Assembly (NCBI RefSeq): GCF_040581485.1 | Contig: NC_090131.1 | Span: forward strand, 16,015,501-16,079,500 | Reading direction: 5' to 3' | Length of the DNA stretch: 64,000 bases | DNA from: Linepithema humile | Taxonomy: Eukaryota; Arthropoda; Insecta; Hymenoptera; Formicidae | Shown here: piece by piece, positions 21,501 through 35,740 of the stretch | Position numbering within the stretch: position 1 is the stretch's first letter | How the letters are laid out: each line of letters opens with the position of its first letter | Translations under genes and position numbers: made by a program | Notes under the pieces: generated by a model | Told to the model about the DNA's origin: nothing | Seen by the model: only the letters and a program-made list of their open reading frames with translations | Databases searched by the model: none

Positions 21501-24500
21501 CATAGATTATACTAATCATTGAGCGTTTCATTATTATACCACCGGCTGTAAAATTTCGGAGCTGTCAATAATATGATAATATTGATTGATCCTTTCTTAA
21601 TTGATAATCCTTCGAATATTTTAACGATTACACGAAGAAAAATGGATCGTAGAAACAAAGTGGATGCTATTCAAACTTTTGCAAGTTTAAATTTTATTGA
21701 TTATATGGAATAGCTTTTATGAATTCACCTTTTTCTAAATATTTTGCTCAATTTATTTTCTTAAGTCAAGTGTTTTTTTTATATATAATAAAAAAACGGT
21801 GTCCAAGAACGTTAGTGCTTGCCTCCGAATAAACAAAAAATTCTTTTATTCACAGTTTTTGGGTTTCTTTGACCATTCATTTTTTAAGAATACCGCAAAA
21901 ATATTCGTGGCTAAGAAATGTGTGGCTAAGAAATGTGCGGCAGGACTTCAAATGATATCAGCGATTTCATCTAACAGAAAAGTGCGAGGATTTAACCACG
22001 GGGGGGTCTTGTCGGATTCAATCTTTACCTTTTTCCTTTTCAGCCGTGCCGCTTTCAGTCTTTTTTCCCAAATGTTGGCTGTCTATAATACGGAATCATA
22101 TTTCTTTCCGTAATTTTCAATGCATAAACCAATAGGTATATACAAAAGTTCTTCGCAGTAGCGCGCGTGCGAATAAAATAAATAAAATTTATTCATATAT
22201 TTTATAAAACATGGCGCAGATAATTATAATTGAATTCTCATCGTTGGCGTGTTCAAGGTTTCGAAAAATATCTGTAGAATAAAAATCACTTAATGTGAAT
22301 GAAATTTTAATTCACGCCATTTGAATTTGCGGGAAAAATTATGTCCGTGCAAATTAATAGCCTTTTTTCTCCTCGGCCAACCTGAGACGTGCTCCTTGTG
22401 GAGCATTCGTGGAGTCGTTCTCTATTAATGTGCACATATTTGTATCCTGGCATCTCCGATTACCATGAGCGGGGCCCGCTTTCGGCTCGCGATCCTGGAC
22501 CACCGGCGATACCAGCAGAAGGATTGCTTTAATTTTCCCGACACTCACGTCAAATATATCACGGTTGCGGCGATAATATATTAGCGGTCTGAGTAGTAAA
22601 ATATAAAGCGGCCTGTAGAAAGGATTAAAACCACTTTTTTCTTTCTATTATCTAGATTCGAACGTGTTATGCAGTCGAAACCGACACGTAGGCCTATCAT
22701 TGTCCAAAAAAAAAAAAACCGATTTTGAAAATTGTAACTTTACGTCAGCCTGGATACCTTTTTTATTGTTTTAATATGTCATTGTAGAGAAAATGACGAG
22801 AGTATCGACTTTTAAATGTTTATGTAAATATCACCTATTAAAAACTTTAAGATTTTTGGAAGCATTATAACATAAACTTTTTTAAGAATAGATTCTAACT
22901 TTAATCATCTTCCCTCCTTTTCCATATTCTATTTCTTACCGTCACTGTTTTTTTCTCACGCTCTTGCTTTTTATGATGCGCCACACCAAACCGATTGGCA
23001 ATTCCTATTAGATTTGGCAACATTCACACACTAAATGCGCAACAATAGGCTTGTTTAGGCTGTGATTTAAGAACCGGTTCTTCGACCTAGCGTGGGCGCT
23101 CGAATCCTCCTCCACTTGTCTTACCTGTCATATATCTTCGATCTACCAGAAACGTTGAAACAGCCTCCTATTGTATCTCGATTTTCTTTTTATAGACCGC
23201 GCGGCGGTCTTTCGCGATCTTATCTCGCAATTACATCACCTTTCTTTGATTTGATTGTGTTATATTTCCATGAGTAGATAAATATATCTTATATAATATA
23301 TAACGTTATACACAAATATTTAAACATTCACAATTGCAACAAATATCCGCGTTTAAATATCGAATCCATCTTAATAATGTCACAATCCGCACACGATACA
23401 TTTTACATCCTTTTAGTTATATATTGTGATTATAAATACACAATAATTTAATATTAATTATATAATTATGCAATAATTTTAGATATAGTCTCAGGCATCG
23501 TAACTTATGACGTCCAACAAGCGTAAGTAACAGTGTGAAAACACTTGTGCTACTTGAGTAGCGGCGTCAAGTAGCGTCACGCTCCACCCTCTCGGTTTCA
23601 CGCTTCTCAAACTTCGGCGATCTGCGAGCATAATCTGCGGGCAAATTGCGATTTCACGGCTCGCTAGTCGCGGATGCTTCTCCCAAGATCTACGAGATCA
23701 ACCACAACCGTGTCTGATTTTGAACCTGCCGGCACATTGAAGAAGAATGCCGACCGGTCATTCGAGAAGCTTCAGTCCTGGCTGGCGCCAACCACTTATG
23801 AAATTACATGGAACGAAATTAATACCCCAAAAGATTCCTTCCGTATCATCAAAATAATTTGGTATCCGGTTTATAATAGAATTGTCGTTAATAAATGTTT
23901 TCACAGGCATCCTAATGCGATAGTCTGTACGAGAATGCTTGAACAACGATGCGTGTAGTAAAGTGAAAATGAAAATACTTGTTTAACTATCCAGACAACA
24001 AATGTAAATTTGCATTTCGTTGTTCCAATTTAATAACTAATAGAATATCAAAGAAATTAAAATAAAAAAGTGAAATGTGTGGATTCTATTTTTGTTGAAA
24101 CTATAAAGAAATACAGAATGTCGCGATTTACACGAACTTAAATATAAAAAATGTTTTCACGTAATTTGAATATGATTTTATTTCATTGCATTGTGGATGT
24201 ATTGTAGTATAATCTATTAATTGTGCGCGATATGAAAAATATGTTATTTATTAAAGATCATGACCCTGTCATTTGAAAGAGGAAACGCGCGACAATTAAG
24301 CGAGAAACTCTTATCCACGCGAGTTCGTCGGGGTGTGAACATGGTCACTCGCGATTTCGCTAGCAAGCAGATCGTATGCTCAGGCACGTTTGGGCCACAT
24401 AGACCGTGGAAAAGAACTTCAAGGGGGCCCATACAACGTAGCAAAACACGATGCAATTACACAGAACGTGTGCAAAGCCGACGACAACGCGCCGGTTAAT

Positions 24501-25360
24501 TGTATGCACACCCTGGCACATTGTTCGCCAAGAGGTATTCGAAACGACCGCCCATGAGATCTTGGTTCTCCTCTTAAGAAACCGTAAAGAGGTTGGCGAT
24601 GACGCTGACTGTTGGCACAGTCAAGTTGATAGGAAGTCGTATATCGCCCATTCGCGAGACCTTTCGTGGCGACAAATCGCATCGCTCGTTCACACGATTC
24701 GACGCAAAAGTCGTTTCGATCCGCATATGAAATCTAGCGAATTGGCCAATTGAATAATATTGTTATCAGCAAACTAGTTCAATTTGTTATATTAATAGCG
24801 CAAAATAAAAATCATAGTAATAAGAAATAAATAAATTATAAATATTATTTAAGTTTATATTTTGGTATTCTATGTATATTTTTCTTACTTTTAATTTCCA
24901 ATTTTCTATTGCTTTCAATAATATCAGATTACATTGTATTTAATAAAAAAAAGTATCTCTATCACGTTTAATGTATAAAGGACAAATCAAACTCTATCAA
25001 ACACTAATTATATTATAGCATGAAAAAGCTTTTTATTCGACTGACAATAAGTGTAACAGACGCAGGAATACAGATTAGAAAACAAATAGTAAAATGACTT
25101 TATCTTAGCGTGAAAAACGCAATTACTAAAAAATATGGATTCTGCATTATTGTCATACATACAAAAGATGCTACCAAAGAGAGATGCAAAATAAAAGAAG
25201 CAAAGAAAATAGTAATAATAAGTTTGAGATGCGAATATTCTCGAGGAATAGCATGGCCATTCAAGCACTTCCTGAGCTCTATGTCTATATTGTCTATGAA
25301 CGCCATTCATAACGTTGACACAAAATCAATTGGAGTATTGCCAAAATCATTTGGTAATAT
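18516..25360. other. Intergenic, no supported gene
   Basis: AT-rich sequence alternates with GC-richer islands (19.3-19.8, 20.2-20.7 and 24.3-24.7 kb). ORFs up to 108 codons in the islands are open on both strands and show no domain. Small direct repeats are seen at 18571-18599 (ATAAAGTATGAAATT twice) and about 21906-21937 (TGTGGCTAAGAAATG twice). TATATAAAAGG at 21133 is a lone TATA-like motif without an initiator at the right distance. An A12 tract lies at 22708. Confidence 0.55.
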
Positions 25361-25361
25361 A

Positions 25362-25389
25362 TCACGTCACGTGACGTCTCGTGACGTGA
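25362..25389. promoter_or_regulatory. CRE/E-box palindrome cluster
   Basis: ACGTCACGTGACGT at 25364-25377 is a perfect 14-bp palindrome containing the E-box CACGTG flanked by two CRE half sites. CGTGACGTGA follows eleven bases further on as another half-site pair. This is a plausible bHLH/bZIP binding cluster; function is inferred. Confidence 0.35.
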
Positions 25390-28300
25390 AAGAAACGACC
25401 CTATAGAATCTCATTTATTATATGAAATATACTACCTTCGGCACATTAACATAAATTTCTTTACAAAATTTTTTTGTTGGCATCAAAGAACAATGCGATA
25501 GTTGCCAATTTGTTTCGCTCGAGTATTGTCGGATCGTTCATTAAGTTTTCAAAGAAGTTTCTTCCATTTTTTAAGAAAGGCGAGGACACCATGATATTAG
25601 GATTTCTTTAAAAAAAATAGACACTAAAATATTCGACAAATAATCATATTGTTTTGTAACATGGACCTTAAAGTAAAAGTGAAAACGAAGGACAAAAGCG
25701 GAAAATGTAATTTTCCAAACTATCTAACTAAAAGAAAACGAAATAGATGGATGCGCTAATCCCTTGAAAATATATATTTTCCGCTTCGTTTTCTTCGGTT
25801 CTGGTTCTGTCGGACTCTGTAAAGCCATCGAACGTGGCAAATATTTGCCCTGTGGAAAGGAGAAAGAAAGACGAGGGCGAGATAGACGCATTGGCGGGGC
25901 CTTAAACTCACTGTGGGCACGAGACCCCCTTAATGAAATTACAGGGAGGGCGCTGCCGGCCAATTAGCGTGAGAATGTCGACTGTAGGGGGGTATCGGAT
26001 GGAAGATTCTAACTCCCGGGTGAGATGAAGAGACCGTGTGCCGGAGGGAGAAGACGGATATTGGATATCTCCTATCCTTGTTTCACCATTAAAGGCCTAC
26101 CTGAGTAACCCCGTGGACTCACCGTCGGAAACATCGGCTGCGTATGGGAGAGAGCCTTGTTCCTCGGTGTTGTGTGTTATTGAGTTGTCCACGGGACACA
26201 TACCGAAATCTCGTGAAACACGAGCCGACACGGATGCAGACAAGCAAGCAAACAGAACTAGGCTCCTTTCATAGACGGGAGAGAGGGGATGCATCTCGAC
26301 TTCCTCCTCTCCATCCATTCTCGCTCTGCGTTTCTTCTTCTTCATTCCTTCTTTTTCGCCTACCTTTCTTCAAGCAGACAGCCGCAATAATTTATCTCCG
26401 ATTTTGTCCACGCATTTGCCAGTTAATTTCGCATTAAAATCAAGCGCAGTCGTTACTCTCATTTGTTTTACAAGTAAAATGGAAAAATGTTGAATTAACT
26501 TTGTTCAGAGAAACTGATCGCGCGCTAGATGCAAGCGCATCGTGCCTGATAGGCGTGCCTGAAAGAAGCAAGAGCGACGATGACGGAGCGATATGCATAA
26601 AAGCGTGATAACTCCGGCGGCTGTCAAAACCAGTTAACCCCCGAAGTGTAGGCCGCGTTCCATCACGGTTGTGAACGATATCTTATAATCTCCGTCCGGT
26701 TCAAACCCAAAAATCCCACACGATCTCTAAGGGCGCGACGTGAAACTATGTCGTTCCCCTGCGAGGGTGGGTGCGTCCTTCGGTTTCCCACCCTCCTTCA
26801 ATCCACCCGATCTTCCAAGGCGTGCTGCCCGAGCAGTAGAAACGAGCATAAATGTATTTAATGCAACAAAAGCAAACCACCCGACTCCAACCTTCCTATA
26901 CGACTAAAAGTGGGCACTTTAACCAGCAGAGCGAAGAGATACACACATAAAATCTGGCGGTAACTTACAAAGCTCCAAGGTGGCCCCATGAAAATCTCTG
27001 AGGACCCCCTTTCTCCACCCCAAAATCACTGCCCTCCAACAACACACTACAGGGGTCTATCCGAAGCTAATAGAGAAATCACCTTCGTCTCGATACTTTT
27101 GGCTACGGCTTGATGCCAATTCTTCACGCTGCGCATTGTGAATAACTGAGTGAATAACTTGTGAGTATATTCACAAGTTAATGTCAGGTTAAAAATGGGA
27201 CGAATTTTCGAAGGTCGTGTTTCCTTTCCTCTTTCCGTTAGCGCCATTAGTAAAGAAATTTTTTTACACTGCTACAGTAAATTATCCTTCGACAATTTTA
27301 AGATATAAAACTAATTCTTGAACTGTAATAATATTTTAACGGAATATGTAATGATTATTTAACAAATAATAGACATATGTATTCGGCAGCGAGAATTATT
27401 CAGTTATTGATTACTTGATTTCAATTGATTTCACTAAACATTAATCTCAGATTGCTGTTTAGAAACTGAACCATTGTAGATAAAAAGATTACAATATTTT
27501 CTTCGATTTCTTTCGCAAAATTCGCGAGAACAATCAAATTCATCGAGAAAAGTATTATCGAATAATACCGTTTCTTTTTGACATAATTAATAATGATAAT
27601 GTATTTATTAATAATAAAATCACATAAAAAATCTATCCTTTCCACTTAATAAACAAGGCTACGCATATAAATGCACGTGTCACTTATATTAGAAAAATTT
27701 CACATGTTCATGACATGTTGTTAAACTACTTGATACTCAAATAGTTACACAAGTTTCAATTGCAGGCTTGTGAAAATCGGCACATAATAAAATCAAAACC
27801 AATACTAGAAAAATGATATAATAATCATACAGATATTCTATGGTGTACAAATAGAGAACTTTATTTTATTCTTCTTAATTAGAAAACGGCACGCGATATG
27901 GAAAGTAGCCGGCAGTGATCATTGTTATTAATAATATTAAAAGAGTCTGTCTCAAATTATCATAACGATGATATCGCATTTATGTGGCAATAATCAAAGC
28001 GGAGATAAAGCTTTGATACGAGAGAGCAGCGTGGCGAAAAAGCGGAGGTCAGATTTTGCGGATCGCGATCTCGTCGGGATGAATGAGAGGAATGGCGCTC
28101 GCCTACGGCTACCAGCGTCGTGTTCATTGAGCTCCTACATCGTTCTGCTCTTTGAGGGTTGTCGGTGGCAAAGGGAAGCGAGGAGAGGGCGAGAACCTGC
28201 GGCGAAGGTGGGAGAAACGAAGATGGAAGAGGGCGAAAGCCGACGCGGCGGTCTGGTTTTGGTCTGGGTTGTTCTGGTGTCGCGTTACCGTGTGGAGGCC

Positions 28301-31300
28301 ACAAAGGATCGCGGAGGATTCTTATCTTAGTATCGCCTAACTTGTTAACATACCTAACCTACCCGAGTAGCTCGCGGAGGATTCATCCGGCACCTTGGGA
28401 CAACTCAATCCCGAGTCCTCTTCTCTCCAACGCGACAGCCTCCGATCCTCTTATTTGCCTCTCCCTTCTCCTTCTCTTCTTTTTTTTTCTCCCCCCCCCC
28501 TCCTACGCGGTCTACCTTTTCACTCTTGCCGCTTCTTCCCGTTTTTAGTGGTGCCGCGTTAAGATAACGACCTTGTACGCAGTTGGGCGCTCATACCCCA
28601 TTTATATCGGCCGACCTGAAGCTAGATCGACCGTTTGCTAATGCACGCCCCGCAAAAGACGAACGGAAAACGACTCCGGGACATGAATATTTATCTCCCC
28701 GGCATTCGATGAGCACTTTTGCCAAAGGAAAGGTGCCGTGCTTAAGTACCAGTCGCTGTTACGAACGGCTCGAAACTCCCACGGTCAAGCTCCTCTCTCC
28801 TTGTAGCATTTATTTTTTCCTAATAAGTTTCCGCCATATCCTCGGGCCGCTGCTAATGGATTGTTAACGCTCGTTTTAACGATTACAAAAAACTGACATC
28901 CAGAAATATGTTACTGTTGTTGCGATTTTATAACTTTTGTATCAGCGATCTAAAAATTTGTTAACACCGAGAATATTTTGCAACGTAATCTCTTAACAAA
29001 TTTTGCGTATGAAAAAAATATATATTCTATATAATTTATAAATTAATTAAAATCTAGAATTACCATACCACGCGAATGAGAGATTACGATATAAACTCGC
29101 TGGCCGGTTAAAGACGTGATCAAATGTCAAACGGAGGCGCCGCCGCGTTTTCTCCCGGTTACAAAGACTTGTGGGAGCGCAGGACGAAATGCGAGGTAGA
29201 AAAGACTGATAACACGCACGATAAATAAAGCCGAGCGAGTTTATGCTCGTTAAAATGTCGCCGGCGGACAGGCCGAGTAAGTCATCCTCGGTTTATGCTA
29301 ATCTCGCCGGTTGCTAGGTCCCGTCGTCAATAAATTCCGGAAAAATATGCCCCAATTACAGAAATGACTCATCAAGTAATTGCGTATAAAACAAACCGCC
29401 TCACGGGAGATGCTTATGCGGCGATAACGGTGCAGCGGCGGCAGCTTTGCATTCGGAGCACACACCGGACACCAAATAAGAACGTAGATAAGACATACTT
29501 TCCCAGGACGTCTGACACGATCGACTAGATTTACGGTAACCAGTGAGAAATTTCGAACCGATAGTTACCTTCCCGCATATTTAATATTATAAAATAATTG
29601 TTGGAGCTGGAGAATCTTAAATAATGATGTGACATGATTGCGAACGCGGTTTGATGATAAAAAATGATCTAAATATTTATTGGAATAAAAAATGTTTAAA
29701 TATTTAATAGATATTAATTGTTTAATAACTTTCTCGTATTATGTATTTAAATCATCAATGTGCGTATAAAATATTTTAATGTGACATAGATTGTTTGTAA
29801 ATGTTTAGTTGTGATAATTTTTCAATTTTTAAATCAATAGTATTGTCTGTATCTGTACGAGACGCCTAAAACTTGTTTTCTGATAAACAATCTCGAGTAT
29901 CCGGTTGCACTTCTCAAGGCGCCATATATACATGTTACTTGTCAATTAATTTTATACTAAAATTTTCACAAAATTCCCGAGTTTAACTTGATCATTAAAA
30001 CCTCATTATCTGATCTAATACCTTTCACTTCCGGATTAGGCATTTTCGAGTCAAACTCGTTGCGCGCACTTGTTGATCATAATTATCGACTACAAAATTT
30101 GAAACTATATTTTTATTAACTAATTTAATTCGTTATATATTTTTTATTTTTTATCTTATATTTAACTTTTTACATCTGTCAAAGATTTAAAGTTGCAAAC
30201 TGTCAAAGATACATAGAAATATATATATAAATTTAGTGCATTTAATATGAAAGTGAAAGACAATTAATAATGTTTAGTGTATTAAACTAACAATATAAGC
30301 CAAATTTGTTAGATGATTTATTATATTCACTTTAATCAGTGATAAAATGTAATTATGATAAACTGTGAAAAAGTTTATGAGATTTTGCATTACAATTAAT
30401 ACTTACATCAATTTATTCAATTGCTTTACGTCATTTATAGGTAAATAATTAACTTTCTCTTCAAATTTGTTACACAGCAAGTGAACTTCTTGCAAGTAAG
30501 AGTCTCCACCGCGACTACTGCACCGAAACTACCGCGTAATACTTCATCGATAATAAAGATTTCTACGATCTCAAGTTTCTTTGGCTCAAGCTCTTACAAA
30601 CATTGCAAATATTGTTTAAACTACTGACTATTATTTAACAAAATAGAGTTGAGAATACAACGCCTTTATAATTTGAGTACTTTACTTTTAAAATGCCAAA
30701 AGAAAAGTGTGTGCGCCCACAATCTACAATGCACATTTAACTTTTAACAAATGATCGATGGATCGATAGATATAAAAATCAATTCATAAAACAAATTAAA
30801 AAACAAATTAAAAAACGAATTGAAAAAAAATAAAACGTACACACCGTGATATGATTGCAGAGTCCGTTTTCACTCAAATTGTGTGGCAGTACGTCACCAA
30901 GCGAGACGTATAAATTAGATTTCACGATAATACAATAAATTCCGTTGAATGCATGTAAACGTCTCGCCGCGCTCTGGCGAAGACGATATTTTACATCGGT
31001 TTGTGCAGGCGGAGTTGGCCGACTTGGAAGCAATCTTCTATAGGACACGTCGCGCGTCCGAATGGGTAATAAATAGTGCGCGATTCCCAAATCGAATGAT
31101 TTAAAATTTCATAAAAGAAGATCGCGAGGACCAGCATTGGGGAGGTCGCACAATGTGTATAACTCTTCTCTGCGACGGGACCGCGAAGCCAGCTCAAGCA
31201 CCTAAATAAATCGTGAGAAAGGCCTGCGTTGCCTAGAATTTTTATGGGCGATCGTTTCTTCCGTGTCACGGAGAATCGTAAGGCGATATTCCGACTTGCT

Positions 31301-34300
31301 TTCACAAAAAGTGATTGCTCGTTGTAAACAATTATTACATTTATAAATGTTAATATTAGAGAAAAAAGAATATTTATGAGTTCAGTCAAAATCGTAATCT
31401 ATTCTGATTCGAGTGACGAAATCGCTTTATTCTCAAAAATTCAGGATGTAATTATAAAACACGAGGTAAAGTAGAACGGGCGAATAAGGAAGCGAAATTC
31501 TGTTTCGTTATGTAAGCGTAATAAAAACAAACAAAATAGAACAAATCCCCCGAGGAACGCGTCGAAGATTAATGCAGTCTCATGGATCTGCATAATTTAC
31601 ATACTAATACGTGGATTCAATGTGCCCAGTTGCTCAACGACTGGCGTTGACGGCGTGTATACAACATGCAATGTATATGTAGTCAAATATGCTAACCAAC
31701 GTCAAGTCATCACACGTATTTAACTCGGCGCATTAAACGTCGACAATAAACCTGATCAGTAACAAGATAGATTGATCAATAATAACATGTTTAATCATAT
31801 TAGAAAATTCAATAACGCGTGTTCTCATTTATCATAAATAAGGTGTGAATTTATTATAGATTTTATATTCTGCAAATAAGATATCTTTTTTCAATAATAT
31901 AATAATAATGACACTTTTCTGCGCCACTTAAGAAATCATATAAAGAGAGCCTACTGTTTAAATCTCAAGACTTTTGGGGACAAAGTGATTTCGTTATTCG
32001 AATTAAAATGCGATCGATTACAATTTCGACTTATCTGCAAAGTAGCAATAAACTGCATAATGGATGACTATTGAGTCGGCACTCAACAGCTCGCAACCTT
32101 GATTCTTACGTTCCACCGATAAGGGGATCATCGACTCCTCGGCGATCTTCTTTGTCACGGATAACGATTGAGAGTATCTCCATTTTCAATCCCGTTTCAT
32201 GGCGCGGCCGATGCTCAGTTACAGCGCGATTTTTACGGTCAATAAAAATATTAGTAGGTGATCCTCGTCGTTTTCTGCCGCTGCGGCCAACGCTAACCCC
32301 CTCAAATGGACACGAATTCTTCCACGATTCCAGCGGTCCACGACCGAAGATTTCTAACTCAACGACTCACAACTAGATTTCTAACTCAACGATCTCCTGG
32401 CGATATATTTCACATTTTATGATTTGTAGAATGTTCTCGCTCGCATACGCGCTCCTTTTTAATCGTTGGAACACCCGATGGCCGCGTCTACCTTGTGAAG
32501 CAACAAGCTTGTGTTCGACAAAGGAACGGCGAGATCAGACGATAAGTTGTAACTCTAGCTAAGCCTCCAGACTCGCCATTTCGCTAATCTATTTTTCACG
32601 CTACGTTTAATTCACCTTGTTCGTCTCATTTCGCTTTAATTCGCGTACATTTATGCTGTTGAAATTCACGATCTCGTACGTAAATCGATAGAAACTGCAA
32701 ATACTGAGCGCAATTTGAAGAAAGCGCGTAATAGCAGGAGGGCGAACAAAGGCAGCTCTGACTTCCAATTACATGACGTTCCTTTAATTATGCAGCATCG
32801 TGGTGGACCGGCCACGAACAGTTCGTAGGAGGCAGCTAACGGCTTTAATTTGGGTCTCTAGAAGTTTTGCCAAAACCCGCTGCCCGCGGCGCCGTACGTG
32901 GGAACACAACCCGGGATGGATCAGTATGGGTGGCCGTCTACGCCGTGCTCCGCTCCGTGTCCTTGGTCCTTGGACCAAGGTAGTCGTCCGGTCTTGTCTT
33001 CTTTTGTGGTTGGTTTCGCGCGGCACTGAGACTCTTCCCTGTATCTCGAGAACGAGAGCTCGCCGCTCAAACTCGGAATTGGCCCTACGCCGCTTTTTAA
33101 TCAACAACTTTTTACCGCTTAGCGAGTTTTGCCCCAGAATCAGGTCCACGTCGTTCTTTTAGCTTCTGCGAGCGACTACACGTTTGCTTCTGAACGGATC
33201 ATCGTCTGTCCGCTCAACTTCAAAGAATGCAGCGGGAATTTTTTCGAGTCCTTTTGTTTCACAACCAAAAAGAAGCACATTGTATAACTAATTATATCAA
33301 TTATATTAATTAGTGCATTCAGCAAATTAAAATGTAGGAAATTCTCTAATAACAAAAACGTATTCAGTAATTTTCTCTTCTATTTTTAGTGATTTTGAAT
33401 GTTAGAATAAATTAATTTGTTCGTTTGGTTTAACTGGGATTCTATAAATCTGATTTTTGCGATCACATTTCTTTATCATTGTGAGAGTCGCGAAAAACAG
33501 TTAATCTCATTAAAATCGTGCTGATAAAAAGAAATATTATACAAAGAAGACGATTCTAAGATTGTTTGTGATACAAAGAAGCGCGTAAGATGGTGATCTT
33601 CGTAAACAGAGATTAGAGTAAAATCAGGGAGCCATTGAGCCGGTCCCGATCTCTTGCGCGTCGAAAAGTCCAACGTACGGTCGCGCGTTTTTCAGTCCCG
33701 ACAATGTGCACGTAATGCTAATCCACTTTCATTGCAGCGCGCGTGATACTTAAACGATACGACTTGCCACCGAAAATGGCATGCGACGCATCGATATTGC
33801 ACCCGCTTTTGCATTTTGCGCTTGACGATTGATTCTCGTCTGGCACGTCACTCGTTGGACGCTCGCACTACTGAAAGAAATAGTCTGACAGTTACGTCGA
33901 TCGTCGGGATTTAGCGTACGGCCGTGTCGACTTTCGAAAACCGCAGGTAGATGAATTCTCTGACGATTAAGTTAATCCGCTCGAGCGTTGACGACGATGG
34001 TCTCCTCAAGTGGGTTGTAAAGATACCACTTTTCTACATATTATATGATTTATAGAGATTCTAAATCGGCGTCTTTACGCTGCACTTTTTGTATTCCACA
34101 ACAGAGACGCACATATCATTTGTAATTGATATCCATATATCTTTGCGAAATAAAACTCTCCCTTTTAAAGTCTACAAAAATAGATTTAAATTGTTCCTGA
34201 AAATTTTCTCGATAAATGTTTGCTGTAAAATTTAAAAAGTCGCAGAAAAATATTTTCTATAATTAGTTTAAAGTTTCAAAAAATGTATCTTTCTGTTGAA

Positions 34301-35700
34301 TCATACAAATCTTCTTTACTTCTATTAGAGAGATCACTTCTATGAGAGAGATCACACGTTACACTTTTCAAATATTAATTAAAACAGCTTTAATAATTTT
34401 AATATGAGTTATATTTTATAATTAGCATGTTATTAAATTACTTATTCGATAAATGCCAAAGTGGTATGCTTAAAAAGTTGAGAAAGTACGTTTGATACAT
34501 TCCGTTTCATTACGTAAAATCTGTCCTAGATCTCACAAATATGAGACATTAATAATTCTTGTCAACCGGATAAATTAATGTTTTGTAGTGCGCGGAGGAT
34601 AATTTTCCACCTACAACGAGCTCCTTTCCAATCCGATAGTGTCGATCTGATACATTCTAATGACTTTGCCTCCGGCCCTATGATTTTTCTCAACAACATT
34701 AGATCATTAACGAATACCTTGCTTGAATAAAAGATCTTGCGGAGTGCTTTTTGAATAATTTAAATTGTTTATCTTTGCCGCAATCACTGTTTTCCTTTCC
34801 ATCGACGGATTGCGGGACGAGAGAGCGCGTATGTGTTTTGCGATCCGCGGTGCAAAAGTAGTCGTGCAGTTTCTAAGAAGAGTGTTACGTTTTTTGCGGC
34901 GACTTATCCGCTCTTTCCTCCGGCATGGCTACCCTGACTGAGAATTATTCCCACCTTGCTCACCAATCAGCTTCTCCTCTGCGACGTTCTTTAATGACCG
35001 TTCAGTGACAAATAGACCCGAACAGCTAGCTCCAGATGTTCGCCTTCGGCGGCAGCGCTATGGCTGTTCGATAATTGTACATCGATGGATATAGGTACGA
35101 CTTCAAATCGCTCGGTACCGCCTTCGAGGCACTCGCGGTTACAGTTGCCTGCCTCGCGCGTACCGCCCCATGAATACGCGCATTAATGAGAATCAGTAAC
35201 GGACATGCAAAAGTACTGAACAATTACGTGACTTACAGGCATTGCCGTTACATAAAACTTGCCGAATGCGCTTATGTACAAATGAGTATATAATACAATC
35301 CTAATCGTATATTTTAGAAGACGAAAAATATTAACTTTTTTTTTTTATATAGCAAAGAGTGCGCAGATATATGAGAGCCGACTTCGCCGTTCGAGAAAAC
35401 GGCCTGCTGCGGTGGACGCACCCTTCATCGGATAAGAAGAAAAGGGAGCGAAAGAGCCGAGCGAGATGAATCGCGGGACTGCAGCGGGAGCGTCGTAACC
35501 GGTGCATTTCGGCATAATTTTCGGCGTGCCTCGATCTTTATGCAGATCGGGAGCAAACATCTAGTCCGACCGGCTGATTGGTATTCCTGACGGCACGCGG
35601 CTCCTCACTTTCCCCCCCGATTTATCGTGCAAAATTCGGTCCGCATTTTTATATTGATAATCACTCACGGCGGAACTCAGAAGGGGAGGAGAGGCACGAA
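25390..35700. other. Intergenic, no supported gene
   Basis: GC-richer islands at 25.8-26.4, 28.0-28.8 and 32.8-33.2 kb carry overlapping ORFs of up to 129 codons on both strands with Arg/Ser/Pro-rich noise translations. The remainder is AT-rich. A T/C-rich run lies near 28480-28502 (T9 then C10). A short duplicate of GATTTCTAACTCAACGA lies around 32345-32392. No RNA gene, transposase or splice-supported exon found. Confidence 0.55.
32961..32980. repeat. 20-bp inverted repeat
   Basis: CCTTGGTCC and GGACCAAGG are separated by two bases: a perfect 9-bp palindromic pair inside a GC-rich island. It may be a dimeric factor site or chance. Confidence 0.5.
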
Positions 35701-35732
35701 GAATGTGGAATGGGTGAGTGCAGTCACGACAA

Positions 35733-35740
35733 TGACGTCA
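35733..35740. promoter_or_regulatory. Perfect CRE TGACGTCA
   Basis: One of seven full CREB/ATF palindromes seen in this window (2866, 35733, 39481, 50799, 54024, 54461, 59769), most of them right of 35 kb. Confidence 0.35.

Noticed and set aside
26697..26710. tRNA B-box-like GGTTCAAACCC
   Set aside because: No A-box or cloverleaf at the right distance upstream.
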